From NCBI GenBank assembly GCA_029243485.1, contig JAQWRY010000064.1, forward strand, positions 1-64,000: a stretch of DNA of 64,000 bases, given 5' to 3'. The translations under genes were made by a program, and so were the position numbers. The DNA is from Candidatus Binatia bacterium. GTDB taxonomy: Bacteria > Desulfobacterota > Binatia > UBA12015. The notes beneath the pieces were generated by a model. That model was not told the origin of the DNA. It made no database searches and was given only the letters and a program-made list of their open reading frames with translations. Shown here piece after piece: positions 1-7,615 of this stretch (its first letter is position 1; the number at the start of each line of letters is the position of its first letter).

Positions 1-112
1 GGGGGCGCCCCGGGCGCGGGCCCGCTAACCCGGGGGGGGGGGGGCGGGGGGGGGGGGCGGGGGCGGGGCGGGGGCCGCATCGGATCCAGCCCCCGCCGCG
101 CCAAAGAGTGCC
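1..112. other. G-homopolymer-rich low-complexity start
   Basis: Runs of 13 and 12 G separated by single C bases fill positions 32-57, with almost no other sequence information before about position 80. This is unlike any other intergenic DNA in the window. It looks like a contig end or sequencing artefact rather than biology, and it hides whatever promoter or upstream codons the first gene has. Confidence 0.6.
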
Positions 113-520
113 GTGCCTCTGGCCGCACACGAGCCGCAGGCCTTCCTCTCGAACGGGTGGTTCTCGCTGGTCGAGGCTCTGCGGGAGGAGATCGATCCCC
201 CGGTGCCCGAGAAGGTGCGCGACATCACGATCAACGTCCACATCACGGATGGTCCCGACGGCCACATCGATGCGCGGATGACCGCCGGGCGCTTCCTGCC
301 GGGTGCCGACGAGGCGGCTCTGACGCGGATGAGCATGCCCTTCGACGTGGCCAAGAAGATGTTCGCTGAGGGCGACGATCAGATGGCCATGCAGGCCATG
401 GTGCAGGGCGATATCAAGCTCGAAGGCGATCTCTCCGTCCTGATGCGCCTTCAACAGGGCGGCGCACCGACGCCGGAGGCTGAAGCGTTGCAGGCACGGA
501 TCCGCGAGTTCACGGTCTGA
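113..520 (+). CDS. SCP2 sterol-transfer domain protein
   Basis: A small single-domain protein of 135 residues. The pattern of charged beta strands and the central stretch ITINVHITDGPDGHI, followed by DVAKKMFAEGD and GDIKLEGDLS, is typical of SCP2-like lipid or sterol carrier domains, which bind hydrophobic ligands such as acyl-CoA or sterols in the cytoplasm. I take the GTG at 113 as start because the family usually begins a few residues before a motif like FLSNGWF. Upstream sequence is low complexity, so an earlier start or truncation cannot be excluded. Its ligand is unknown. A lipid carrier would suit the hydrophobic-substrate catabolism suggested further along, but that link is inference. 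Confidence 0.75.
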   Translation: MPLAAHEPQAFLSNGWFSLVEALREEIDPPVPEKVRDITINVHITDGPDGHIDARMTAGRFLPGADEAALTRMSMPFDVAKKMFAEGDDQMAMQAMVQGDIKLEGDLSVLMRLQQGGAPTPEAEALQARIREFTV

Positions 521-570
521 CCAGCCCCATCCCGCTTGACCCCACTCACTGCTGACCGTACTGGTCACCC

Positions 571-1650
571 ATGTCGGACGGCTTCGGGAATGGCGCCCAT
601 CATCCCAACGAAGACGATCCTCTGCGCGAGTTGCGCGAGGTCGTCGACAAGTTCCGCAAGAAGTTCGGCGGAGGCGGTAGCGGAGGTGGGGGGCGAAACC
701 TCTCGCCGTGGCCGATCCTCGCCGTGGCGGCCGTTCTCTACATGGCGAGCGGGATCTTCATCATCGGTCCCGACGAGCGTGGAATCGTGCTGCGCTTCGG
801 CGAGGCCGTCCGTGAGGTCGGCCCGGGGCCGGGCTGGCATCTCCCCTGGCCGATGGAAGAGGTGCTGAAGCCGTCCGTCACGCAGATCCGGAAGGAAGAG
901 TTCGGATTCCGGACCGTCGACGTCGGTCCGCCCGCACGGTACCGGCAGGTCGAGCCGGAGTCGTTGATGCTCACCGGCGACGGCAACATCATCAAGCTCG
1001 AGTTCATCGTGCAGTACCGAGTGAAGCCGGAGCCCGATGCCGCGACGGATTTCCTGTTCAACGTTCGTGATCCGCGCGCGACACTCCGCGTAGCTTCGGA
1101 AGCGGCGATGCGTCAGGTGGTCGGCAGCAACAAGATCGACGACGCGCTCACCGATGAGCGTCAGCGCATCCAGACCGAAGCCCAGGAAGCGATGCAGTTG
1201 ATCTTGGACAGCTACAAGAGCGGCATTCAGATCGTGACGGTGCAGCTGCAGGACGTCGCACCGCCGGACGAGGTCTCCGACGCCTTCAAGGACGTCATCA
1301 GCGCCGAGCAGGACAAGGAGCGGATGATCAACGAGGCGCGCGGCTACTCCAATGACGTCTTGCCGAAGGCGCGCGGTCAGGCGGCTCGCTTGATCAACCA
1401 GGCGGACGGTTATCGGCAGGCGAAGATCGAACGAGCCACCGGTGAGTCGGAGCGCTTCAACGCGTTGTTCGAGGAATACTCGAAGGCGAGGACCATCACG
1501 CGCACGCGGCTCTACCTGGAGGCGATGGAAGAAATCCTCCCGAACGTCGACAAGGTTCTCATCGACGGATCGGCCGGCAATGTCGTGCCGTACCTGCCGC
1601 TCGATCGACTGCCCAAGGCCGCGGCCGCGGCACCGACGGGAGACCAGTGA
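571..1650 (+). CDS. hflK: HflK, membrane protease modulator
   Basis: A 359-residue SPFH/prohibitin-family protein. It has a Gly-rich cytoplasmic N-terminus (residues 33-41 are nearly all Gly), one membrane segment at about 47-65, then the band-7 domain starting at GPDERGIVLRFGE. A long helical region with AEAQEAMQ- and EARGYSNDVLPKARGQA-type coiled-coil sequence follows. HflK pairs with HflC around the FtsH protease in the inner membrane and moderates its proteolysis. The order hflK-hflC with stop and start overlapping (TGATG) is the conserved arrangement. Length is normal for the family. Assignment is firm. Confidence 0.95.
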   Translation: MSDGFGNGAHHPNEDDPLRELREVVDKFRKKFGGGGSGGGGRNLSPWPILAVAAVLYMASGIFIIGPDERGIVLRFGEAVREVGPGPGWHLPWPMEEVLKPSVTQIRKEEFGFRTVDVGPPARYRQVEPESLMLTGDGNIIKLEFIVQYRVKPEPDAATDFLFNVRDPRATLRVASEAAMRQVVGSNKIDDALTDERQRIQTEAQEAMQLILDSYKSGIQIVTVQLQDVAPPDEVSDAFKDVISAEQDKERMINEARGYSNDVLPKARGQAARLINQADGYRQAKIERATGESERFNALFEEYSKARTITRTRLYLEAMEEILPNVDKVLIDGSAGNVVPYLPLDRLPKAAAAAPTGDQ

Positions 1651-2528
1651 TGGATCGCAGGTGGATAGGAATCTTTGCCGTACTTGGCTCCGTGATCGGC
1701 GTGTGGAGTCTCGCGACGTTCACGGTGCCGCAGTGGGAGCAGGCGGTCGTGTTGCAGTTGGGCGAGCCGGTCCGCACGGTGCGAGACCCGGGGCTCTACT
1801 TCAAGCTCCCGTTCATCCAGAGCGTCATCTACTTCGACAAACGTCTCCTCGATTACGATGCGGCGCCCAAGGAACTGCTCACGCGAGACAAGCAGCAGCT
1901 CGTCGTCGACAACTACACGCGTTGGCGGATCGTCGATCCGCTCCAGTTCTATCGCGCGGTTCGCAATGAGGCCGGCGCACAGTCCCGTCTCGACGACATC
2001 GTCTACTCGAACCTACGTGAGAACTTCGGCCGTCAGACGTTGAACGAGATCGTCAGTGCGAAGCGGGCTGCGCTGATGTCGGAGATCACCTCCAAGAGCG
2101 ACCTGAGTTCGCGCGACTACGGAATCGAAGTGATCGATGTCCGGATCAAGCGCGCCGATCTCCCCGAGAAGAACGAGCTGAACGTCTTCAGCCGGATGCG
2201 CACGGAACGTGAGCGGCTGGCGAAGAAGTTCCGTGCGGAAGGTGATGAGGAGTCGCGCAAGATTCGCTCGCAATCGGACAAGCAGGTCCAGGTGCTCACC
2301 GCCGAAGCGCAGAAAGAGGCTGACATCCTGCGTGGTCAGGGAGATGCCGAGGCCGTTCGGATCTTCGCGGAGGCGTTCGGCCGGGATGAAGAGTTCTACG
2401 AGTTCACCCGGACGCTCGAGGCGTATCGCCGCACTCTGCCGGGCACCACCACGGTCGTGCTCTCGCCCGACAGCGAGTTCTTCAAACTGCTGAACCAGGG
2501 GTCGCAGCCGGAGTCGCCACCGCAGTGA
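1650..2528 (+). CDS. hflC: HflC, partner of HflK
   Basis: A 292-residue SPFH protein with an N-terminal membrane anchor at about residues 5-25, followed by VPQWEQAVVLQLGEPV, which opens the band-7 domain. The family signatures SRMRTERERLAKKFRAEGDE and ADILRGQGDAEA are present near the C-terminus. It forms the HflKC complex that encircles FtsH. The ATG at 1650 overlaps the hflK stop; a GTG three bases earlier is the alternative start. The 3' end overlaps the next gene, so the three genes are probably one transcript with translational coupling. Confidence 0.95.
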   Translation: MDRRWIGIFAVLGSVIGVWSLATFTVPQWEQAVVLQLGEPVRTVRDPGLYFKLPFIQSVIYFDKRLLDYDAAPKELLTRDKQQLVVDNYTRWRIVDPLQFYRAVRNEAGAQSRLDDIVYSNLRENFGRQTLNEIVSAKRAALMSEITSKSDLSSRDYGIEVIDVRIKRADLPEKNELNVFSRMRTERERLAKKFRAEGDEESRKIRSQSDKQVQVLTAEAQKEADILRGQGDAEAVRIFAEAFGRDEEFYEFTRTLEAYRRTLPGTTTVVLSPDSEFFKLLNQGSQPESPPQ

Positions 2529-2947
2529 ACAGGCTCGCGCTCGGGGTCGTCGTGGCGGTAGGGGTTCTGCTCTACGTCCGATCCCCGATCGACCTCATCC
2601 CCGATCGGGCTGGGGCCGTGGGGCTCCTCGACGATCTGCTCGCGATGGGGGTCGCCGTGTGGTGGTTCTGGAAACGCCTGCCGACGATTCAGAGCGGCGG
2701 GGGCGGGGGGTCGTCCTCTTCTGCACGGAGTGACGGCGGCGGGACGACGGCGGGGCGGTTCGATCCGCACGAAGTGCTCGGCATCTCGCGCAGCGCCTCG
2801 CAAGGCGAGATCCGCCAAGCGTACCACGACCAGCTTCGCCAGTATCACCCCGACAAGGTCGACGATCTCGGTGAAGAGCTGCAGAAGCTCGCGCATGGCC
2901 GCACGCTCGACATCCGTCGGGCCTACGATGAGCTGAAGCGAGGATAG
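2525..2947 (+). CDS. DUF1232 membrane segment fused to a J domain
   Basis: A 140-residue protein. Residues 1-52 are hydrophobic and carry VRSPIDLIPDRAG followed by GLLDDLL, the signature of DUF1232 (YkvA-like) membrane proteins. A Gly/Ser linker (about 57-75) leads to a C-terminal J domain (about 79-140) with the HPD tripeptide at 108-110. J domains stimulate DnaK ATPase, so this is a membrane-tethered DnaK co-chaperone by inference. It starts with GTG inside the last codons of hflC, which ties it to the HflKC/FtsH quality-control unit. No Gly/Phe or zinc-finger region is present, so it is not DnaJ itself. Confidence 0.8.
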   Translation: MNRLALGVVVAVGVLLYVRSPIDLIPDRAGAVGLLDDLLAMGVAVWWFWKRLPTIQSGGGGGSSSSARSDGGGTTAGRFDPHEVLGISRSASQGEIRQAYHDQLRQYHPDKVDDLGEELQKLAHGRTLDIRRAYDELKRG

Positions 2948-2949
2948 AC

Positions 2950-3560
2950 CGCTCGCGCCTGACGAGGCATCTCGGGAGGTCTGGACGCGGCGGCCACCGA
3001 TGCGGTCGGAGAGCTCGCGCACCCGTTCCAGCGCGCTCAGCGGATACGCGACGGATTCGTTCCCAACGGTGAGGCCGAACACGAGCGTCTTGTCGGGAAG
3101 GCGGGCGTCGTGTCGCTTCAGCGCGAACATCAGGCCCGTCGATGCGTGGCAGTCGGCGTAGGGGTCGCGTTCGTAGTTTCGGCGATGGCCCGTCTGATCG
3201 GAGACACCGAAGGTGAGTAGATTGCCCTCGACCCGGCGATCGAAGGCGACGGCGCTCGCCGTGAGCGGACACCATGTGATGGCGATGTCCTGTTCGCCGA
3301 CCGAGTCATTCACGACCTCGGGCCGGTTGAGGACCCGCAGGGGATAGGCCCGGGTCAGATCGCCGCTCCTGAGGCCGACGAGCAGGTCGTCCTTCTGCAG
3401 GGACCCGGCCTCACCGGCCGCGACGGGCTTCGGTTGGAGCAGGGCCGGGAATGCCGTCCTTGGGTGGTCCGCGGCTTTGGATCTCCTCGCGCGGGACGGT
3501 GCTGTTCTCGAGCGCGAATCCCGTGACGAGGGGCAGCAGGAGGCACCCCAGCACCGCGGC
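2950..3560 (-). pseudogene. Broken DUF3179 protein gene
   Basis: Read on the minus strand, a signal-peptide-like start (VLGCLLLPLVTGFALENS) is followed by EEIQSRGPPKDGIP, then in a different frame LLQPKPVAAGEA, AYPLRVLNRPEVVNDSVGE and TWCPLTASAVAFDRRVEG. These are characteristic DUF3179 blocks. The frame change lies at a CCC run near 3448, where removal of one base would restore the expected DGIPALLQPK. After FGVS the next block is RNYERDPYADCH, so roughly 60 residues of the usual middle are missing. The C-terminus ends near VGGRRV-type sequence where the convergent J-domain gene begins. One frameshift, one internal deletion and one truncation argue for real decay. Endpoints are approximate. 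Confidence 0.7.
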
Positions 3561-3677
3561 GCGGACTCAATTCGGCGGGGAGCGGCTCATCTCAGGGGAG
3601 AAGTACGTGAATCGGGGACCGAAGGTTACGGTTACGGTTGCGGCCCCGGGCCTCACCGGGTTAGGCGAAGCACGGGG

Positions 3678-6512
3678 ATGGCGAGCGGGGATTGGCAGGA
3701 TCGGATCGGGATCGTCGTGCCCTCTTCGTCGACGGACGGGGGGGCCGCGGACGAGGCCGCGCTGCGCGCGACGTTGCAGAGCCTGCGGGATCAGACGCAC
3801 TCCGAAATGGATGTCGTGGTGGTGCAGCCCACCGCGCTCCCCCTGCCGGTCGAGGACGAGCGCGTCCGCTCGTTGACGTGCGCCGCGTCGGGAACCGCCG
3901 AACGTCTCTCGGTCGGTGCGCGGGCCCTCCGGACGAAGTGGATCCGCTTCCTTCCGGCCGGCGATCGCCTCGCACCGGGGTGTCTCGCGGCGGAGTTTGA
4001 GGCGGTGGCCGACTCCGACGTTGCGGCCGTGTTCTCCGCCGTCGAGCACGTCGATGAGGCGGGGGCCGTGTCGACCGAGGCGCGTCCGGACGACGCACCA
4101 CTCTCGCCGGGGCGGCACGCAGCGGGCTCGCTTCTTCCGGATCTCGTCGGCCGCCATCCCTGGCCGCTTGGGAGTGCACTCCTCGATCGCGAGGTGTTCC
4201 TCGAACTCGGCGGTTTCGATTCGTCGTTCGTCGCCCGCCCGGAATACGAGCTGTGGCTCCGCCTGGTGCAGGGTCAATCCGTCTTAGTGCTCCCGGCGCC
4301 GGGCCTTCGACGCCTGCAGGCCTCCGCCCGTGCGATCGACGCCTCGGTCGACGGTGCCGAGCACGCGCGGGCGCTTCTGCGGACGCTCCGCGGTGATCCG
4401 CTCGAAGCCGCCGTGACCGCACTCGGCGGGGCAGAGCGCGACTCGCCCGCGCAGGGGATCGCGCGCGCGGAACTCGCTCGCCGCCTGCTGCAAACGGAGC
4501 GGGCGGAGCTTCGCCCTCTGGCGGGCCGGCTCGTGGGTGAGGCGCGGGCGGCCGGAGCGTACTTCCCGGGCGACGCGCCGTTCGAGGTTCTCGGTCTTCA
4601 CATGCCGGAGCTGGTTCGAGCGGAGGGCTGGTTCGCACCACCGCCGGCCCCTCCTGCGGTGGACGAGGAACTCCACAGCCCGCCGCCGGGAGCATTTCCC
4701 GCGCCGATCTGCGTCGCGCTCGGCACCGCAAGCGATCTCGGTATGGAGCTCGCAAAGGCTGGAGCGGCGGCTGCAGAGGCGCTGGAGCAGCGGGGCGTGC
4801 GGTTGATCCTGTTGCACGCCCGGGGCCCGCGGGGCGATGCGCCACCTGCCGCGGATCTTCCCGTCGAAATCCTGCGACACGACGGCTCGAACGCCGAACT
4901 GGAAGCGGCCCTGGCTCGGAATCAGGTCGCGCTCCTCATCGCGGATCCGTCTCATCCGGCGGTCGATGTGGCGGTCGCCCTCGGTGTGCCGACGTGGTCG
5001 GGTTGGCCCGAGGGGGATGACTCGGAACGTCAGGTGGCGGAGGACGTCATTCGCGCCGCCGCTTCCCATGCCGCGGAGCTTCGGCGCGACGCGTTCTCGA
5101 AGCACCGAGCCGTCGCTCGGTCGGCGGACACTGGTGTCGCCGAAGACGCGGCCCTCCGCACTCTCGTCGGTGCCCTCGGGGACGCGGGGGCCGCGGTGCG
5201 ATCCCAGGTCGACAGCGAGAGCCTCGTCGAGCGTCTCTCCGACGCGCGCCGCGCGGCGGACTCGGCAGGGCGACGCGCGCGCGATGGCGGGGCCCTCGCG
5301 GAGAGGGCTCTCGATAAGCTCCGGATCGGGCGGCGACTTCGCTCGACGCTGCAGAGAAACGGCGCATCGTCTTCGGAGACGGTCGCGCCTGTCGTTTCGC
5401 TCGATGATGCGGGGGCGCAGCGCTTCCTTGGGTCGGTGACTTCGGAAGCCGAGGCCCGCCTCTGGGTCCTCTACACGACGGACCCGTATTCGGAGACGCA
5501 GGGCCAGCGCTCCACCTGGCTCGCACGGGAGATCCTCGCGCGCGGAGACTTCGTGGTCTTCTTCTACTGGCGTTGGGAGCTTTCGGAGGCCATCGCGGCG
5601 GCGCCCCACGACCGGCTGCTTCCGGTTCCCATCGATCAGTTCTTCCGCTTGCAGCGTCCGCTGATGGATCTCGCTGCGCCCGGGCTCGAGAAGATCTTCT
5701 TGATGGAATTCCCCGACGCCTATCTCTTCGAACAGATCGATCTCGCAAACGCTCACGGCTTCACGACGGTCTATGACTGCGTCGACGATTGGGAAGAGTT
5801 CGCCCGGGTCGGTCAGGCGCACTGGTACGACCCGGGAGTCGAGCGTCATCTGGCACAGAACGCGGACCTCGTCGTCGCCACGCACCCGGTCCTCGCAGCG
5901 CGGCTGGAAGCCATGGGTCGTCGCGGAAACTCCGTTCCCGTGTTGCCCAACGGTGTCGCGGTCGAGTCGTTCGCGGGTGCGGAGCCCCGGTCCCGAACCG
6001 GTGAGCCGGTGATCGGCTACTTCGGCCATCTGACGCCCGCGTGGTTCGATTGGGATCTGGTCCGGGACACCGCGCGCGCCCATCCGGAGTGGCGTTTCGA
6101 GATCATCGGGCACGGCGCACCCGACGACCTCGACCTGCCTGCGAACGTGGACGTTCCGGGACCCGTGCCGCACGAGGCACTCGAGGAGAGAACGCGCTCC
6201 TGGCACGTCGGGATCGTGCCGTTTCTTCCCGGACCGCTCACGCAGGCGGTGGACCCGATCAAGCTCTACGAATACCTGGCGCTCGGGCTGCCGTCGGTCG
6301 TGGTCGACATGCCGCATCTCGCCGGTGTGCCGTCCGTCGAAGTCTGCAATCGCGCGGATTTCGCCCCGGCTCTCTCGCGGGCGCTTTCCTCGAAGCCCGA
6401 TGTGGATGCTGTCGCCGCTTTCGTCGAGGTGAGTCGATGGAGCGAGCGCGTGAACGCGCTGTGCGACGCGCTCGCGAGTGCGGACTCGTCGGATCTCTTG
6501 AAGGCGCTCTGA
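3678..6512 (+). CDS. Large GT2-like / GT-B glycosyltransferase fusion
   Basis: A 944-residue cytoplasmic protein from the ATG at 3678. The frame is open further upstream, but that stretch overlaps the DUF3179 remnant and has no family similarity. Residues about 10-215 look like a GT2 fold (DRIGIVVPSSS, KWIRFLPAGDRLAPG, ALLDREVFLELGGFD), although a clear DxD is lacking, so this domain may be inactive. A long charged linker ends in ERALDKLRIGRRLRSTLQ (about 540). Residues about 595-935 are a GT-B domain with YDCVDDWEEF, VLPNGVAVESF, GYFGHLTPAWFDWDL and DPIKLYEYLALGLP, close in sequence to the N-terminal half of the gene at 7577-10123. It probably adds sugars to a surface glycan; donor and acceptor are unknown. 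Confidence 0.8.
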   Translation: MASGDWQDRIGIVVPSSSTDGGAADEAALRATLQSLRDQTHSEMDVVVVQPTALPLPVEDERVRSLTCAASGTAERLSVGARALRTKWIRFLPAGDRLAPGCLAAEFEAVADSDVAAVFSAVEHVDEAGAVSTEARPDDAPLSPGRHAAGSLLPDLVGRHPWPLGSALLDREVFLELGGFDSSFVARPEYELWLRLVQGQSVLVLPAPGLRRLQASARAIDASVDGAEHARALLRTLRGDPLEAAVTALGGAERDSPAQGIARAELARRLLQTERAELRPLAGRLVGEARAAGAYFPGDAPFEVLGLHMPELVRAEGWFAPPPAPPAVDEELHSPPPGAFPAPICVALGTASDLGMELAKAGAAAAEALEQRGVRLILLHARGPRGDAPPAADLPVEILRHDGSNAELEAALARNQVALLIADPSHPAVDVAVALGVPTWSGWPEGDDSERQVAEDVIRAAASHAAELRRDAFSKHRAVARSADTGVAEDAALRTLVGALGDAGAAVRSQVDSESLVERLSDARRAADSAGRRARDGGALAERALDKLRIGRRLRSTLQRNGASSSETVAPVVSLDDAGAQRFLGSVTSEAEARLWVLYTTDPYSETQGQRSTWLAREILARGDFVVFFYWRWELSEAIAAAPHDRLLPVPIDQFFRLQRPLMDLAAPGLEKIFLMEFPDAYLFEQIDLANAHGFTTVYDCVDDWEEFARVGQAHWYDPGVERHLAQNADLVVATHPVLAARLEAMGRRGNSVPVLPNGVAVESFAGAEPRSRTGEPVIGYFGHLTPAWFDWDLVRDTARAHPEWRFEIIGHGAPDDLDLPANVDVPGPVPHEALEERTRSWHVGIVPFLPGPLTQAVDPIKLYEYLALGLPSVVVDMPHLAGVPSVEVCNRADFAPALSRALSSKPDVDAVAAFVEVSRWSERVNALCDALASADSSDLLKAL

Positions 6513-6523
6513 GCAACGGTTCC

Positions 6524-7615
6524 GTGAAGATCCTCTTCGTCTACCAGATCTGCTCCTTCGGGGGGGTGGAGACCGTGTTGCGCAACCGAGCCGTCGGGCT
6601 TCGCCGGCTCGGTCATGAGCCGCGGATCGTTCTCTTGGAAGATCTCGGCGGGCAGGCAGTTTTTGCCGGTCTCGAAGACGTCGAGATCGCACCGGGCGAA
6701 GCGCGTCTGCGCGACCTGCTCGAAGACGAGGCCCTCGACGTCGTCGCGACGATCGACACGCCGAGCGTGGCTCCGCTGATCGCACGGAGTCGCTTTCGCG
6801 GGCGCACCGTTGCGGAAGTGCACTCCAACAATTTCGCGAACATGGGTTACCTCGGAGAGGTCGCGTCGAGCGGGGCCGACCTGCTGTTGTTCCCGTCCGC
6901 CTACGAGGCTGAGCTCGTTCGTCGTGAGTATCCGGCCGTTGCGGCGGCCGCGCTTCCGAGCGTCGTCGTGCCGAATCCGGTGGATACGAAGCTGTTCCGA
7001 TTCACGCTGCCGGATCGGCCGGCCCTCGCGCCGATGATCGGGTGGGTCGGACGATTGGAAGACCAGAAGAACTGGCGTCACTTCCTCGAGGTGGCGGGCG
7101 CTGTCGCCCGGCGTCGTCCGCAGACCGAATTCGTCGTTGTGGGTGGTCTGGCGGCGCCGGAGGTGGTGAAGAGGGAGTTCCGCGAGCGCGTCGCCTCGCT
7201 CGACCTGATGGGGCGGCTCCGTTGGATCCCCTCTCTTGCCTACGGCCGGATGCCGGCCCTCTACTCGGCTCTGGCCGCGAGCGGCGGCGCTCTCGTGCCG
7301 ACGTCGAGCTTCGAGCCCTTCGGCATGACCGTCCTCGAGGCGCAGGCGTGTCGCTGCCCGGTCGTCGCTTCGCGTACGGGTGGTCTGGCGGAACTCGTCG
7401 TCGAGGGGGCCACGGGCCTCGGCTTCGAGGTCGATGATACGGATGGCGCGTCGCGCCAAGTGCTGCGGGTGTTGGACGATGCGGGGCTCCGGGCCGCCGT
7501 GATCAACGGCGCGAGCGACGCGATCAATGCGCGTTTCGCGGCCGAGCCGGTTGCACGGGCGTACGTCGAGGCCGTGTCAGCCGGCAGTGGTGCCCAGGAG
7601 GGCGAGGACGCGTGA
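6524..7615 (+). CDS. GT4 family glycosyltransferase
   Basis: A 363-residue retaining-type GT4 enzyme. The N-terminal strand KILFVYQICSFGGVETVLRN holds the usual GGxE acceptor-side motif. The C-terminal donor domain begins at PMIGWVGRLEDQKN, and FEPFGMTVLEAQACRCPVVA provides the conserved E-x7-E motif that binds the nucleotide sugar. I choose the GTG at 6524, eleven bases after the previous stop, because the family starts directly at the first beta strand. It follows the fusion gene closely and probably shares its transcript. The 3' end overlaps the convergent glycosyltransferase by 39 bases. Confidence 0.85.
   Translation: MKILFVYQICSFGGVETVLRNRAVGLRRLGHEPRIVLLEDLGGQAVFAGLEDVEIAPGEARLRDLLEDEALDVVATIDTPSVAPLIARSRFRGRTVAEVHSNNFANMGYLGEVASSGADLLLFPSAYEAELVRREYPAVAAAALPSVVVPNPVDTKLFRFTLPDRPALAPMIGWVGRLEDQKNWRHFLEVAGAVARRRPQTEFVVVGGLAAPEVVKREFRERVASLDLMGRLRWIPSLAYGRMPALYSALAASGGALVPTSSFEPFGMTVLEAQACRCPVVASRTGGLAELVVEGATGLGFEVDDTDGASRQVLRVLDDAGLRAAVINGASDAINARFAAEPVARAYVEAVSAGSGAQEGEDA

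Noticed and set aside
4284-6785. A long open minus-strand frame (about 830 codons) opposite the glycosyltransferase fusion
   Set aside because: It is Arg-rich and free of family motifs, as expected for the antisense of high-GC coding DNA; the plus strand has clear glycosyltransferase blocks.
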